Assembly (NCBI GenBank): GCA_028875245.1
Contig: JAPPEU010000010.1
Coordinates: 1 to 64,000, forward strand
Source: Chloroflexota bacterium
Lineage (GTDB): Bacteria; Chloroflexota; Anaerolineae; Aggregatilineales; Phototrophicaceae
DNA length: 64,000 nucleotides
Reading direction: 5' to 3'
Below, piece after piece: positions 8,693-16,253 of the stretch. The translations under genes and the position numbers were made by a program. Each line of letters begins with the position of its first letter. The stretch's first letter is position 1. Below the pieces are notes generated by a model. That model worked only from the letters and a program-made list of their open reading frames with translations. It had not been told where the DNA came from and ran no database searches.

Positions 8693-8705
8693 ATTTCACT
8701 TTTGC
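8693..8705. promoter_or_regulatory. 13-bp motif shared with the fbpC upstream region
   Basis: ATTTCACTTTTGC on the plus strand is the exact reverse complement of the motif at 5752-5764. It lies 155 bp upstream of fbpA and immediately beside the -35 element of the divergent E2 promoter candidate, so it could affect either direction. Confidence 0.35.
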
Positions 8706-8709
8706 CGAA

Positions 8710-8738
8710 TTGACAGTTGAAAATTGTTCGCGCTTAAT
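8710..8738 (+). promoter_or_regulatory. Promoter candidate for the E2-JAB-E1 operon
   Basis: A consensus TTGACA (8710-8715), a 17-bp spacer and CTTAAT (8733-8738). It points toward the E2 gene, whose start is 222 bp downstream. No closer promoter of this quality is visible. Confidence 0.45.
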
Positions 8739-8959
8739 CCCTCAGCTTAATCGCCGGCGGAATGAAACTTGCAGGCGGTTAATTTTGCGGCATAGACTGT
8801 TGCCTTAGCGCCGCGGGAACCCCTCGCGCTGGAGTGGACCGCCGGCCCCCAACGGCAGGGGCGATACAAGCGAAGTGTGCTGAACCTAGACATTGCGGGA
8901 GACAGCCAATAAAGTTAGATTGATAAGACCGGTCTGTTCCATAATTTGGGGTGGCGTTG

Positions 8960-9433
8960 ATGTCAAATTGGTGGGGTTCGCGCAAGAATGTCTCGTCCCG
9001 GCTTGTTTGGGAGGTCGAGGCGATGAAAGCGACCTTTGGCAATACCTTCAAGCTGGTCGTGCCTCCTTTCGGCGGCCTGCTCTATTGGCAGGGCACGATC
9101 GAGATCAACATGACCATTCTGGATTCGCCCTACCATAGCCTGAAGCTGGTATATCCCAAGGAGTACCCCAATCGGCCGGCCGAGGCTTATTGCATCAAGC
9201 CGCGAATTTACAGCGAAAAGCACCAATACGAGGATGGGCAGCTCTGCCTGTTCAACCCCAAAGACGGCGAACAATATGGCTGGAACCCGTCCAAGTCAAC
9301 AGCAGTGACCGTCGGCGGCTGGGCGGTCCAATGGTTGTACGCTTATTACACTTGGCGGTCCACGGGGAAATGGCCCGGCATAGAAGAGCGCATCAAGGCG
9401 AGCACGCCGCTGCCGCGACGGCGGAGGCGCTAG
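8960..9433 (+). CDS. Prokaryotic E2-like (UBC-fold) protein
   Basis: A 157-residue protein with the layout of a ubiquitin-conjugating enzyme, which takes an activated ubiquitin-like protein from an E1 as a thioester and passes it to a target. Residues 14-28 (RLVWEVEAMKATF) match the first E2 helix, 43-50 (WQGTIEIN) the WxGxI strand, and 65-73 (YPKEYPNRP) the YPxxYPxxxP turn. Next come H88 and Cys96 in DGQLCLF, which occupy the place of the catalytic Cys in GxICLDIL of eukaryotic E2s, and W108-NP. The Asn of the eukaryotic HPN motif is absent, as is common in bacterial E2s. The helical tail WAVQWLYAYYTWRSTGKWPG is the bacterial family signature. ATG 8960 is preferred over GTG 8951. It is the first gene of the JAB-E1 operon, two bases ahead of JAB. 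Confidence 0.85.
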   Translation: MSNWWGSRKNVSSRLVWEVEAMKATFGNTFKLVVPPFGGLLYWQGTIEINMTILDSPYHSLKLVYPKEYPNRPAEAYCIKPRIYSEKHQYEDGQLCLFNPKDGEQYGWNPSKSTAVTVGGWAVQWLYAYYTWRSTGKWPGIEERIKASTPLPRRRRR

Positions 9434-9435
9434 TT

Positions 9436-10698
9436 ATGCGGTCAATCAATGAGCCGGAATTCCTCAAGCTCATGCAGATGGAGTTCAAACACATCAGGAA
9501 GCGCTTACGGGGGATGGCGATGATTTCACGCGGTATTGTACCCAACGTGGTCTTGTCGCGGCGGGCTGTGGAGCGAATGGTCTCGGCGGCGAGCCAGTAT
9601 ATGGCGGATGAAACCGGCGAAGCCATGGTCGGTTTTATCATCGAGGATGACACGCCGGAAGGCCTGCCGACGATATACGTACTCGATACGATCTCGCCGG
9701 ACGAGACAGCCGTCCGCCGATCGCATACCTTCCAGCAGGGCGATAATCTGGCCTACGAAATCTATTGGTGGTTGCGGGAGAACTGGGATTTCCATCGCGA
9801 GCGACATAGAGGTACAGCAACTCTACACGACGGTTTTGATGTGCCGCTGATTCACTTGGGTGATTGGCACAAACAGCCAGGTTCGATGATTCAGCCTAGC
9901 CATGGCGACCATATGACCGCGCTCTCTTGGCTTGATGATGAAGAGAGAAATATGGAGTTTATGCTGGTGCCAATCGTCACGGTTGGTTATGCGTCAGTCG
10001 TCGGCGATACCGAGCTAGAGGTGAATTACATTACTGTACCGATGGAGAATAACATGGATATGCGGGTTGACTGGTGGTACATCCATCGCGACGTCCGTGT
10101 CTTTCAGCCTGTGCATCCCAAGGTCATTCCGGAAGATCAACTCCCTCCAATGATGAAATATGGTTGGCACTTGGTTGAGCCCCACCGCTTCACCAGTGAG
10201 ATCACTGCAATGGAAGATGATGGTTTGTTAGTTCGTACGACCTTGTATGAGTGCGACGGAGAAGTGCCCCAGGAAATATGCTTTTTCACGCTACGCAGCA
10301 TGGAGGCCGATAAATTCATTCTTCTGGTTACGCAGCACAATTATCCTCAGAGTTCACCGCAAGCGTTTCAAGCTTCATTTGATCGTTTCGACAGAAACTT
10401 GGATCTCAACTCGCCTTACGCCACTTTCGACAGACTCTGGGAGGCGGCGGAACCTCTTGAAGATCCGCCCGGCTGGCTGTGGACGGCCGACAAGTATCTG
10501 GTCGATTATGTGATTGCCCTTGAAGTAGAAATGGGGTTGCGCCAACCGGTGAAGACTTACATCCCGCTTGTGATCGGCGAAGACGACGCAGCGTTGGATG
10601 ACGGTCGCAACGCCGCCTCCGCCGAGGGCGTATCAGAATCAGAGGCGGATGACGAAGGCATGGCGACTGACGAGCAGGCTGAAGAAGAGGCGCGATAA
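9436..10698 (+). CDS. JAB/MPN-domain protein with C-terminal RWD/E2-like region
   Basis: A 420-residue protein. Residues about 35-215 form a JAB/MPN-like domain, the fold of deubiquitinating metalloproteases. Glu62 (GEAMVGFI) and Ser155-x2-Asp158 (PSHGD) of the JAMM signature are present, but the His-x-His pair reads His145-Lys-Gln147 (GDWHKQPG), so one zinc ligand is missing unless His140, His156 or His159 substitutes. Residues about 240-390 form a second domain. Its strands end in a YPxxxP turn at 303-308 followed by PQAF, as in RWD/UBC folds, but it has no catalytic-type Cys, suggesting a binding module. The last 40 residues are acidic and probably disordered. The ATG at 9436 has GGAGG eight bases upstream; the frame is open earlier across the E2 gene but without a ribosome site. 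It abuts the E1 gene. Confidence 0.8.
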   Translation: MRSINEPEFLKLMQMEFKHIRKRLRGMAMISRGIVPNVVLSRRAVERMVSAASQYMADETGEAMVGFIIEDDTPEGLPTIYVLDTISPDETAVRRSHTFQQGDNLAYEIYWWLRENWDFHRERHRGTATLHDGFDVPLIHLGDWHKQPGSMIQPSHGDHMTALSWLDDEERNMEFMLVPIVTVGYASVVGDTELEVNYITVPMENNMDMRVDWWYIHRDVRVFQPVHPKVIPEDQLPPMMKYGWHLVEPHRFTSEITAMEDDGLLVRTTLYECDGEVPQEICFFTLRSMEADKFILLVTQHNYPQSSPQAFQASFDRFDRNLDLNSPYATFDRLWEAAEPLEDPPGWLWTADKYLVDYVIALEVEMGLRQPVKTYIPLVIGEDDAALDDGRNAASAEGVSESEADDEGMATDEQAEEEAR

Positions 10699-11625
10699 AT
10701 GAGCGATCTTTGGGAACGCGTTGGCAGGTTAATCGGCTCGGACAATCTGGAGCGCCTGGCGGAAAAGAAGGTCGGTGTGGTTGGCTTGGGCTCCGGCGGC
10801 GGCTTCGTCGCGCTGAGCCTGGCGATGAGCGGAATCAGCAATTTCACGCTGGTGGACAATGATGTGCTGGAAGCCGGCAACGTCGCGCGCCATGTGGCGG
10901 ACCTGCGCTATGTCGGGCGCAACAAGGCGGCGGCCGTCGCCGATTTGATCCGCCAGCGCAACCCGGAGGCGAAGATTGATATTCACGAAGGGCTGATCGA
11001 GGACAATTGGGATTGCCTGGATGATGTTGACATCCTGGTGGCAGCCGTCGATAACGAAGGGGTGAAATACGCCATCAATGAGCAGTGCATGAAAAAACGC
11101 CTCAGCGCGTCATACGCCGGCGTCTATGAGCGCGGCGAAGGCGGCGATCATGTCATCATCAAGCCGCTTGAAGGTCCCTGTTACGCCTGCTGGTCGGAGG
11201 CGACGCGCGAAGGCGTGAAGATTTCCACCGATCCGCAAGGCGACCTGGATTATGGCATGATCGGCGCGCTGGGGACGCTGGACGCTGAACCGGGGCTTTG
11301 GGTCAACGTCACCAAGGTGGCGGGCATACAGACCGATCTGATCATCAACGAATTGCTGCGCGGGACCAGCGCGCATGAAGCGATGCCGGCCAATACGCTG
11401 ATCGTCGCCAACAGCTTCATGGAAATCATAGAAGGGCAGGAGAGCGAACCGCATACGGGCTTGTGGATCCAGATCGAGCGCGATGCGGATTGTCTGGTCT
11501 GTGGCGAGCGGCTGAAGCAGGGCGTCGACAAGCTGGCGCGGCCGGACCGGGGGCGCATATCGCTGGATGACTTGGCGGCTTCCGGCTTGACGACCGATAT
11601 CGTCTTCGAAGAAGAGGAAGATTAG
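10699..11625 (+). CDS. E1/ThiF/MoeB-family ubiquitin-like-activating protein
   Basis: A 308-residue adenylating enzyme expected to activate the C-terminus of a ubiquitin-like protein with ATP. The Rossmann core has GLGSGGG at 29-35 and the acidic strand end LVDNDVLEAGNVARH (51-65), equivalent to the DxDxVExxNLxRQ motif. Catalytic Asp118 is in AAVDNEGVKYAINEQC. The expected Arg after VDN is Lys123. Two CxxC pairs, Cys161/Cys164 and Cys265/Cys268, form the usual structural zinc site. It is a compact, single-domain type without a long C-terminal E2-recruiting extension. Its start codon directly follows the JAB stop, implying coupled translation. Its sequence alone could also suit sulfur-carrier activation (ThiF/MoeB), but the adjacent E2 and JAB genes argue for conjugation. 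Confidence 0.88.
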   Translation: MSDLWERVGRLIGSDNLERLAEKKVGVVGLGSGGGFVALSLAMSGISNFTLVDNDVLEAGNVARHVADLRYVGRNKAAAVADLIRQRNPEAKIDIHEGLIEDNWDCLDDVDILVAAVDNEGVKYAINEQCMKKRLSASYAGVYERGEGGDHVIIKPLEGPCYACWSEATREGVKISTDPQGDLDYGMIGALGTLDAEPGLWVNVTKVAGIQTDLIINELLRGTSAHEAMPANTLIVANSFMEIIEGQESEPHTGLWIQIERDADCLVCGERLKQGVDKLARPDRGRISLDDLAASGLTTDIVFEEEED

Positions 11626-12173
11626 CCGGCTTCAATATCCCGCCGCCATCGCTCCAGTATTTCGCTGAGCGCCTGTCGATGAGTCAGGCGCTTTTTCAAT
11701 TCGAAGGGCGCGCGGTACAGGAGGCGGTCCCTATCAGCGGGTGGAAGCCCATCGTCTTCGTAATAAAGCCGAAAGTTGTTCTGGATGGCGACGCGATAAA
11801 CGCCGGGATCGTACACCGGGGCGCGATAGGGCAACTTACGGATGCCGATGCTGATTGTGATCCGGCCTTGCTGGTAATGCGCCCAGACGCCGAGCAGATT
11901 CAGCGTTTGATAACCGTGATAGCCGCGGCTGTGATACCAGATGACCACGCCCGACCAGGCGGGTCCATGCAGCGCCTTGGGACCATAACAGAGGATGCTG
12001 TTGTAGCTGCGCTGCGCAAGCTCCGCGAGCGCGTCAAAGGCGTTTAGTAGATCAAGAACGCGGTCGGCCGGTTTCAGTGGCTTTTCTTCTTGCGGCCCGC
12101 TGCCGAAGGGGCGGCGCTTCGCGATTCTCCTCTGAATGTCAGCGTAACGCCGGGCTTTCTTGTCGGCGGACAT
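11622..12173 (-). CDS. Hypothetical protein convergent with the E1 gene
   Basis: A 183-residue basic protein of unknown family. The N-terminus is strongly cationic (KKARRYADIQRRIAKRR). The middle is aromatic-rich (GVVIWYHSRGYHGYQTLNLLGVWAHYQQG) and probably beta-sheet, followed by YRVAIQNNFRLYYEDD and an arginine-rich helical tail. There is no signal peptide or membrane segment. Its stop overlaps the E1 stop by four bases on the opposite strand, and the operon terminator lies within its 3' end. It ends DIEAG, not in a di-glycine, so it is not an obvious ubiquitin-like protein. Membership in the E2-JAB-E1 system is unproven. Confidence 0.6.
   Translation of the reverse strand: MSADKKARRYADIQRRIAKRRPFGSGPQEEKPLKPADRVLDLLNAFDALAELAQRSYNSILCYGPKALHGPAWSGVVIWYHSRGYHGYQTLNLLGVWAHYQQGRITISIGIRKLPYRAPVYDPGVYRVAIQNNFRLYYEDDGLPPADRDRLLYRAPFELKKRLTHRQALSEILERWRRDIEAG
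11668..11697 (+). terminator. Rho-independent terminator of the E2-JAB-E1 operon
   Basis: A perfect 8-bp stem AGCGCCTG (11668-11675) / CAGGCGCT (11685-11692) with a 9-nt loop is followed by a run of five T. It lies 43 bp after the E1 stop and inside the 3' end of the convergent gene. Confidence 0.65.
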
Positions 12174-12206
12174 ATTGGCCCAATTCGAAATCCAGCTATC
12201 CCGAGT

Positions 12207-13031
12207 TTAGCAGTTGCCGAGAAAGTCGCGCAGGGCGTCTTGAAATAACGCGGGATGCTCCATATTCGGCAGGTGGCCGGCATTCGGTATCACTACTTTG
12301 GCGGTGTTTGGGATGCTTGCGGCCATGAAATCAGCGGCCAATTTCAGGTAAGGCAGGTCGTTTTCGCCAATTACGATCAGCGCCGGCATTAGAAGCTCGC
12401 GCAGTCGCCTAGCGGCTGGAATCGCCGCTTGCTTGCGGACATGCGTGCCGATGCCCTTGAGCTCATGTTCAGTGACGAGACGCGCCATATCGAATGCCAC
12501 CTGACGGGCGCGGGCATCAACATCCTGCGGCGAGCGTCCGACGCCATCAAACCAGATTCGCATATCCAACTCGGCGACCCGGTCAACATCGCCGGCTTCG
12601 AAAGCGGCTTCGGATTGAGCCAAGAGTTCATCAGGCCAGTCAGCGTCAAGCTCCAGCCCGGCGGGGTCGCTCCCCACAAGAATCAGCGCGGCCACCGCCT
12701 CCGGATGGCTCAAGGCAAAGTCGATCGCCAGCCCGCCACCCATTGAACATCCCATCAGGATAATCGGGTCTGTGATGCCCAGTGAACTGAGCAAGGCTTC
12801 GCAATCATCTTGAATATTAAACTCGCCATCCACCGGCAGGCTGCGGCCATAGCCGCGCATATCGAAGCGCAAGACCCGGTGACTTCTTTCGAAGGCGTCA
12901 AACTCGCCCTCCCACATGCGGCAGTCGGCGATGCCGGCATGAATCATCACGAAGGGCGCGCCGCCCCCGGCCAGCTCGTAATAGAGGCGGGCGCCCTTGA
13001 CCTGGGCGTAGCCGGATTCGACTTTTGGCAC
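12207..13031 (-). CDS. Alpha/beta-hydrolase
   Basis: A 274-residue serine hydrolase. The nucleophile elbow is GCSMGGG, the oxyanion-region HAGIADCRMW matches the HG motif, and the catalytic His is in NAGHLPNMEHP near the C-terminus. The acid is probably the Asp in VIGENDLPYLK. The strand pattern RVLRFDMRGYGRS is typical of the haloalkane dehalogenase/3-oxoadipate enol-lactonase branch. Substrate cannot be deduced. A GTG at 13031 (VPKVESGYAQVKGARLYYE) is the likely start, because residues upstream in the frame are not homologous-looking and run into the neighbouring gene. It lies 76 bp downstream of the acetyltransferase gene, on the same strand. Confidence 0.85.
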   Translation of the reverse strand: MPKVESGYAQVKGARLYYELAGGGAPFVMIHAGIADCRMWEGEFDAFERSHRVLRFDMRGYGRSLPVDGEFNIQDDCEALLSSLGITDPIILMGCSMGGGLAIDFALSHPEAVAALILVGSDPAGLELDADWPDELLAQSEAAFEAGDVDRVAELDMRIWFDGVGRSPQDVDARARQVAFDMARLVTEHELKGIGTHVRKQAAIPAARRLRELLMPALIVIGENDLPYLKLAADFMAASIPNTAKVVIPNAGHLPNMEHPALFQDALRDFLGNC

Positions 13032-13107
13032 GCTTTTCTCTTTCTGCTGATGTTGGCATTCACTGGCGGGTTGCCGTATCTGGCGCAAGTTTTGGCTCGG
13101 CCTTGCC

Positions 13108-14115
13108 TCACTCCAGCGCCACCTTCGCCAGCTCGACGCCGTCGCGCAGCAGCTTCTCGTAGATGGCATAGCGCCGAAACACGTGCATGCCCACACGCTC
13201 GTACAAGGCCACCGCGTTGGTCAGGCTCTCGCCGTCTACATCCAGATTGACCCGCTTTGTGCCCCGATCCCAAAACATCGAGAGGCTGCGCTGCAGCATC
13301 GCGGTTGCCAGGCCGCGACGCCTGTAGCGCTGCCGCACGCCCACAGTATCAATATAGCCGGCCACTGGATTGCGCGGGTCCTGCGTCAACCCGAGCAGGC
13401 AGCCAGCGACTTCCCCTGTGTCTTCCGCAACCGGGAATACGACAAGGTCCGGATCAAAGTGCGGGTCATTGTCCAGCCAGTGGCGGAACAGTTCCAAGTC
13501 CTTCTCGAAAGGCTCATCAACATGGCCGAAGTGGTCGGAAAAAGACGCCCGTACGACATCGACGAGCAGGGGCAGGTCGGCATCATGGCGATAGGGACGG
13601 GTTGTGATGCCTTCCGGAAACTGCGGAGCGCCTGGCTTGGCCGAGAGCTCGATGCCCATATCGAAGTAGACGCGGCTTTTTGCGTAGCCGGCCTTTTCCA
13701 GCGCGCTCTCGGCGAAGGCAAAACCTTCATGGACGCCGCAGCGCAGGCTGACGCGCGCATCGGGCGGGCAGCGATCGATTACCGCGCCGCACTTCCCGTC
13801 CGCCCAGTTGAATAGCTGCGCCTCAAGCCCGCTGTCGTGGTATTGCGGGTGCAGGCCCCAACCGAAGCCGGGATGCACGGGCGTCTGCGATGTCGCCCAG
13901 AATGTCCCGTAACCAGCGAGCCGCCCGCTGAAATCGAAGATTCCCAGGCTTGAGCTGGCGAGGTCGAAACCCGGTTCCCGCCATTCCAAGGCGACGGCGC
14001 TCGCTTGAATTCGATCGTCAAGGCCGAGAAAGGCGTAAATCGCGTTGCTGGTTTCGGCATAGCGCGGGGCGTCTGCCATGGATAGCGGTCTTGTTTCAAA
14101 ATTCGCCGAGGTCAT
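13108..14115 (-). CDS. Tandem GNAT acetyltransferase, MshD-like layout
   Basis: A 335-residue protein with two GNAT halves. The first (about 1-160) is degenerate. The second (about 175-325) carries the acetyl-CoA loop RYRRRGLATAMLQRSL, an aspartate-rich NLDVDGESLTNAVALYERVGM strand and the terminal FRRYAIYEKL typical of active GNATs. The tandem arrangement resembles mycothiol synthase (MshD), but no other mycothiol gene is nearby, so substrate is open. The start at MTSANFETRPLS has an AAGGA site nine bases upstream. Confidence 0.8.
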   Translation of the reverse strand: MTSANFETRPLSMADAPRYAETSNAIYAFLGLDDRIQASAVALEWREPGFDLASSSLGIFDFSGRLAGYGTFWATSQTPVHPGFGWGLHPQYHDSGLEAQLFNWADGKCGAVIDRCPPDARVSLRCGVHEGFAFAESALEKAGYAKSRVYFDMGIELSAKPGAPQFPEGITTRPYRHDADLPLLVDVVRASFSDHFGHVDEPFEKDLELFRHWLDNDPHFDPDLVVFPVAEDTGEVAGCLLGLTQDPRNPVAGYIDTVGVRQRYRRRGLATAMLQRSLSMFWDRGTKRVNLDVDGESLTNAVALYERVGMHVFRRYAIYEKLLRDGVELAKVALE

Positions 14116-14225
14116 TGAAGACTGTTCCTTGTGTTCCTTCGCGCCCGGCGAATGCCGCTCGTTGCGCCGGGTCAGGCTGGGCGCCAGAATATCCAGGCGC
14201 GCATTATAAGGAGAAAAAGTGTTGC

Positions 14226-14254
14226 TTAACAGCCTTTCCCTTTTGCTGTATGAT
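14226..14254 (+). promoter_or_regulatory. Sigma-70 promoter for the membrane-anchored protein gene
   Basis: TTAACA (14226-14231), a 17-bp spacer and TATGAT (14249-14254), ending 37 bp ahead of the ATG at 14292. Confidence 0.55.
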
Positions 14255-14291
14255 AGCGGCGTCCTTGGCTGGCCGCGCGGAGATAAATTTG

Positions 14292-15407
14292 ATGGGTAAG
14301 ACGACAAAGACCTTCACCTATATCATTGGGATAGTCATGACCGTTGCCATGGTTGGCAGCTTGATCCTCCCGATGATTTCGAGCCAGGTGGGGACAGGGG
14401 ACAGCTATCTGGAGACGCCGCAGCCGACGCCCTTTCCCGAGCCGACTCTGCCGCCGCCGCCCGATATCTCCGCCATCGATTTTGACAGCCGCTATTTGCA
14501 TCGCTCCGGCCTGTTCACGGTAGGCGTGCCCCAAGGGTGGAGCCCGGCAACCGACAGCAATACCGCGGACGAACTGCGTGCTGGCTTGAACAATAGCGAT
14601 GCGCTCAGCGTCCTGGAAGTTCGCATTAGCAAGAACCACGCCGGCCTGGCGGATGCCGAAGCGCTCAGCGCATATCTCGACAAGACCTGGCTGGGGCAGA
14701 CCTGGAGCGGTTACACCGGCTGGGATGAAACAGGCCGCAAGACCGTTGGCGACAGCGTGCAGATCGATTTCAACCTCCGGCGCGGGCGCTCCCATCTCAT
14801 CGCGCGTCAAGAGTCCTGGATTATGAACGGCGACATTTTCAGCGCGCGCGCCATCACCGCTGAGAACGCGGCGCAGGAACTCAAATATCTGCTGCGCGGT
14901 GTGGCGGAGAGCGTAGAACCCCTGCCCATTTACGCCGACGCGCCTTTTGATCAGGATGCCTATTTCGACCCGCTGGACCGGCACATGACGCGCTTTCCTT
15001 CCCATTGGGAAGTGACCGACGCGGCCGCGGGCTTGCCGGCCACTATCGTCGGCGATTCAGCCGTCCTGGTCCTCAGTACGCTGGATGTAGCGCTGGCCAG
15101 CGGAGAAGAAGCACAAGAATGGATCGAGAATTGGCGCACTGGTGTCAAGGCGCGCGGGGTGGAAGCGGTGGAAGTCGCCGGCGCTCCCGGCTTCAGAGTT
15201 TCGTATCGGATCAATACATTGGATGGCGCTGTGGCGAGCGGCCTGGCCGTCATGCTGCATGGAACGGACAATCGACTGCACGTTGCGAATGTCCGCATGC
15301 CGGATCTGGATGTAGATCTGCTGGCTGCTGATGCGGCGGAGTATCCCTGGTTGAGCGCGGCGACGAGCTTCCGCCTCGTGCCGGATCTCGAAGTGAGCAT
15401 CCAATAG
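14292..15407 (+). CDS. Membrane-anchored extracytoplasmic protein
   Basis: A 371-residue protein with an N-terminal hydrophobic helix (about 9-31, YIIGIVMTVAMVGSLILPMI) acting as signal anchor. A Pro/Thr-rich linker follows (TPQPTPFPEPTLPPPPD). Two halves then appear related: LHRSGLFTVGVPQGWSP and FDPLDRHMTRFPSHWEV each begin a PsbP/LpqN-like domain, in which a protein reads 'lipid-binding or stress' proteins rather than enzymes. No catalytic motif is visible. The ATG has a GGAG site about 11 bases upstream. It is outward-facing and of unknown function. Confidence 0.7.
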   Translation: MGKTTKTFTYIIGIVMTVAMVGSLILPMISSQVGTGDSYLETPQPTPFPEPTLPPPPDISAIDFDSRYLHRSGLFTVGVPQGWSPATDSNTADELRAGLNNSDALSVLEVRISKNHAGLADAEALSAYLDKTWLGQTWSGYTGWDETGRKTVGDSVQIDFNLRRGRSHLIARQESWIMNGDIFSARAITAENAAQELKYLLRGVAESVEPLPIYADAPFDQDAYFDPLDRHMTRFPSHWEVTDAAAGLPATIVGDSAVLVLSTLDVALASGEEAQEWIENWRTGVKARGVEAVEVAGAPGFRVSYRINTLDGAVASGLAVMLHGTDNRLHVANVRMPDLDVDLLAADAAEYPWLSAATSFRLVPDLEVSIQ

Positions 15408-15485
15408 GGCCGACATTGCCGAGCAATTGCTGCGGGCGCTGCTGGCACTGCAACGACGGGCCGGTGAACCCTCTGGGCGTGAAGG

Positions 15486-16253
15486 ATGCGGCTTCAAGAA
15501 GTCATTCCCAATTTGTGGTTACTCGATGTGTCTACCGCGCATGTGCAGACGCGCGCCGTGCTCGTGGTCGGCGAGGAACGAGCGGTCGTCTGGGACAGCT
15601 TGACGCGGCCCGAAGATGCCGCCCCGCTCGTCGAGTTGATCGGCGAAAAACCCTATTTCCTGGTCTATAGCCACGCCGATTGGGATCATATCTGGGGCAG
15701 TGCCGGTTTGCCTGATGGCGGACTGGGCGTCATCGGCCACGCCGATTGCCTTCGTCGCTTTGGCGATGACGTACCGCGTACTTTGCAGCGGATGCAGTTG
15801 GCGGAGTTGGGCGAGTGGTTGAGTGTCCGCCTCGTACCGCCAAACATCACCTTTACCCGGCGCCTGTCCCTTGATCTTGGCGGCGTCACGCTGGACTTGC
15901 ATCACGCGCCCGGGCATACAGCGGACAGCATCGTCGGCTGGATTCCGGAATGGGGTGTTTTGCTCGGCGGCGACGCGATTGAGACGCCGCTGCCCGTCGT
16001 CAACAATGCCCAGCTATTGGCAGGCTGGCAGGCGGCGCTGGAGTCCTGGCAGCAGGTAGACCGCCTGGCTCGCGCGATTCCTTCACACGGCAGCCTGACC
16101 GGTCGCGAAAGCCTCGATGGCACCGTGGCTTATCTGCGGGCGCTGGCCGGCGACCGGCAATTCAACCTGCCGGCCAAGTTGGACGACTTCTATCGGGAAA
16201 CGCATCAGAAGAATCTGATTGTCGTCGATAGCGGGCTCGCCTTGCATGAGTGA
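15486..16253 (+). CDS. Metallo-beta-lactamase-fold hydrolase
   Basis: A 255-residue MBL-fold protein. The metal motif reads SHADWDH (residues 59-65), so the second His of the usual HxHxDH is Asp, while the first His and the DH pair are retained. HHAPGHTADSIVG, LLGGDAIE and IPSHG supply the remaining ligands. Such enzymes hydrolyse thioesters, lactones or phosphoesters; the exact substrate is unknown. The stop overlaps the next gene by eight bases (ATGAGTGA), and the three genes here (MBL, UDG-like, dUTPase) read as one unit. Confidence 0.85.
   Translation: MRLQEVIPNLWLLDVSTAHVQTRAVLVVGEERAVVWDSLTRPEDAAPLVELIGEKPYFLVYSHADWDHIWGSAGLPDGGLGVIGHADCLRRFGDDVPRTLQRMQLAELGEWLSVRLVPPNITFTRRLSLDLGGVTLDLHHAPGHTADSIVGWIPEWGVLLGGDAIETPLPVVNNAQLLAGWQAALESWQQVDRLARAIPSHGSLTGRESLDGTVAYLRALAGDRQFNLPAKLDDFYRETHQKNLIVVDSGLALHE

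Larger units (their letters stand above)
8539..8959. other. Divergent intergenic region between fbpA and the E2-JAB-E1 operon
   Basis: This 421-bp region holds no credible gene in any frame. It contains the fbpA ribosome site, the second copy of the 13-bp GCAAAAGTGAAAT motif (8693-8705) and a plus-strand promoter candidate (8710-8738). The stretch 8739-8959 would be a 5' leader of about 220 nt for the E2 gene. I searched it for a ubiquitin-like reading frame and found none. Confidence 0.7.

Noticed and set aside
8762..8782. A tiny reading frame coding MKLAGG just downstream of the E2-operon promoter, ending in Gly-Gly like a ubiquitin-like tail
   Set aside because: Only six codons, with no ribosome site of note. 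The frame upstream is closed by a stop within 14 codons, so there is no beta-grasp domain attached.
11622..12173. The convergent 183-residue gene as the missing ubiquitin-like protein
   Set aside because: It ends in DIEAG, is larger and more basic than expected, is on the opposite strand, and shows no beta-grasp pattern.
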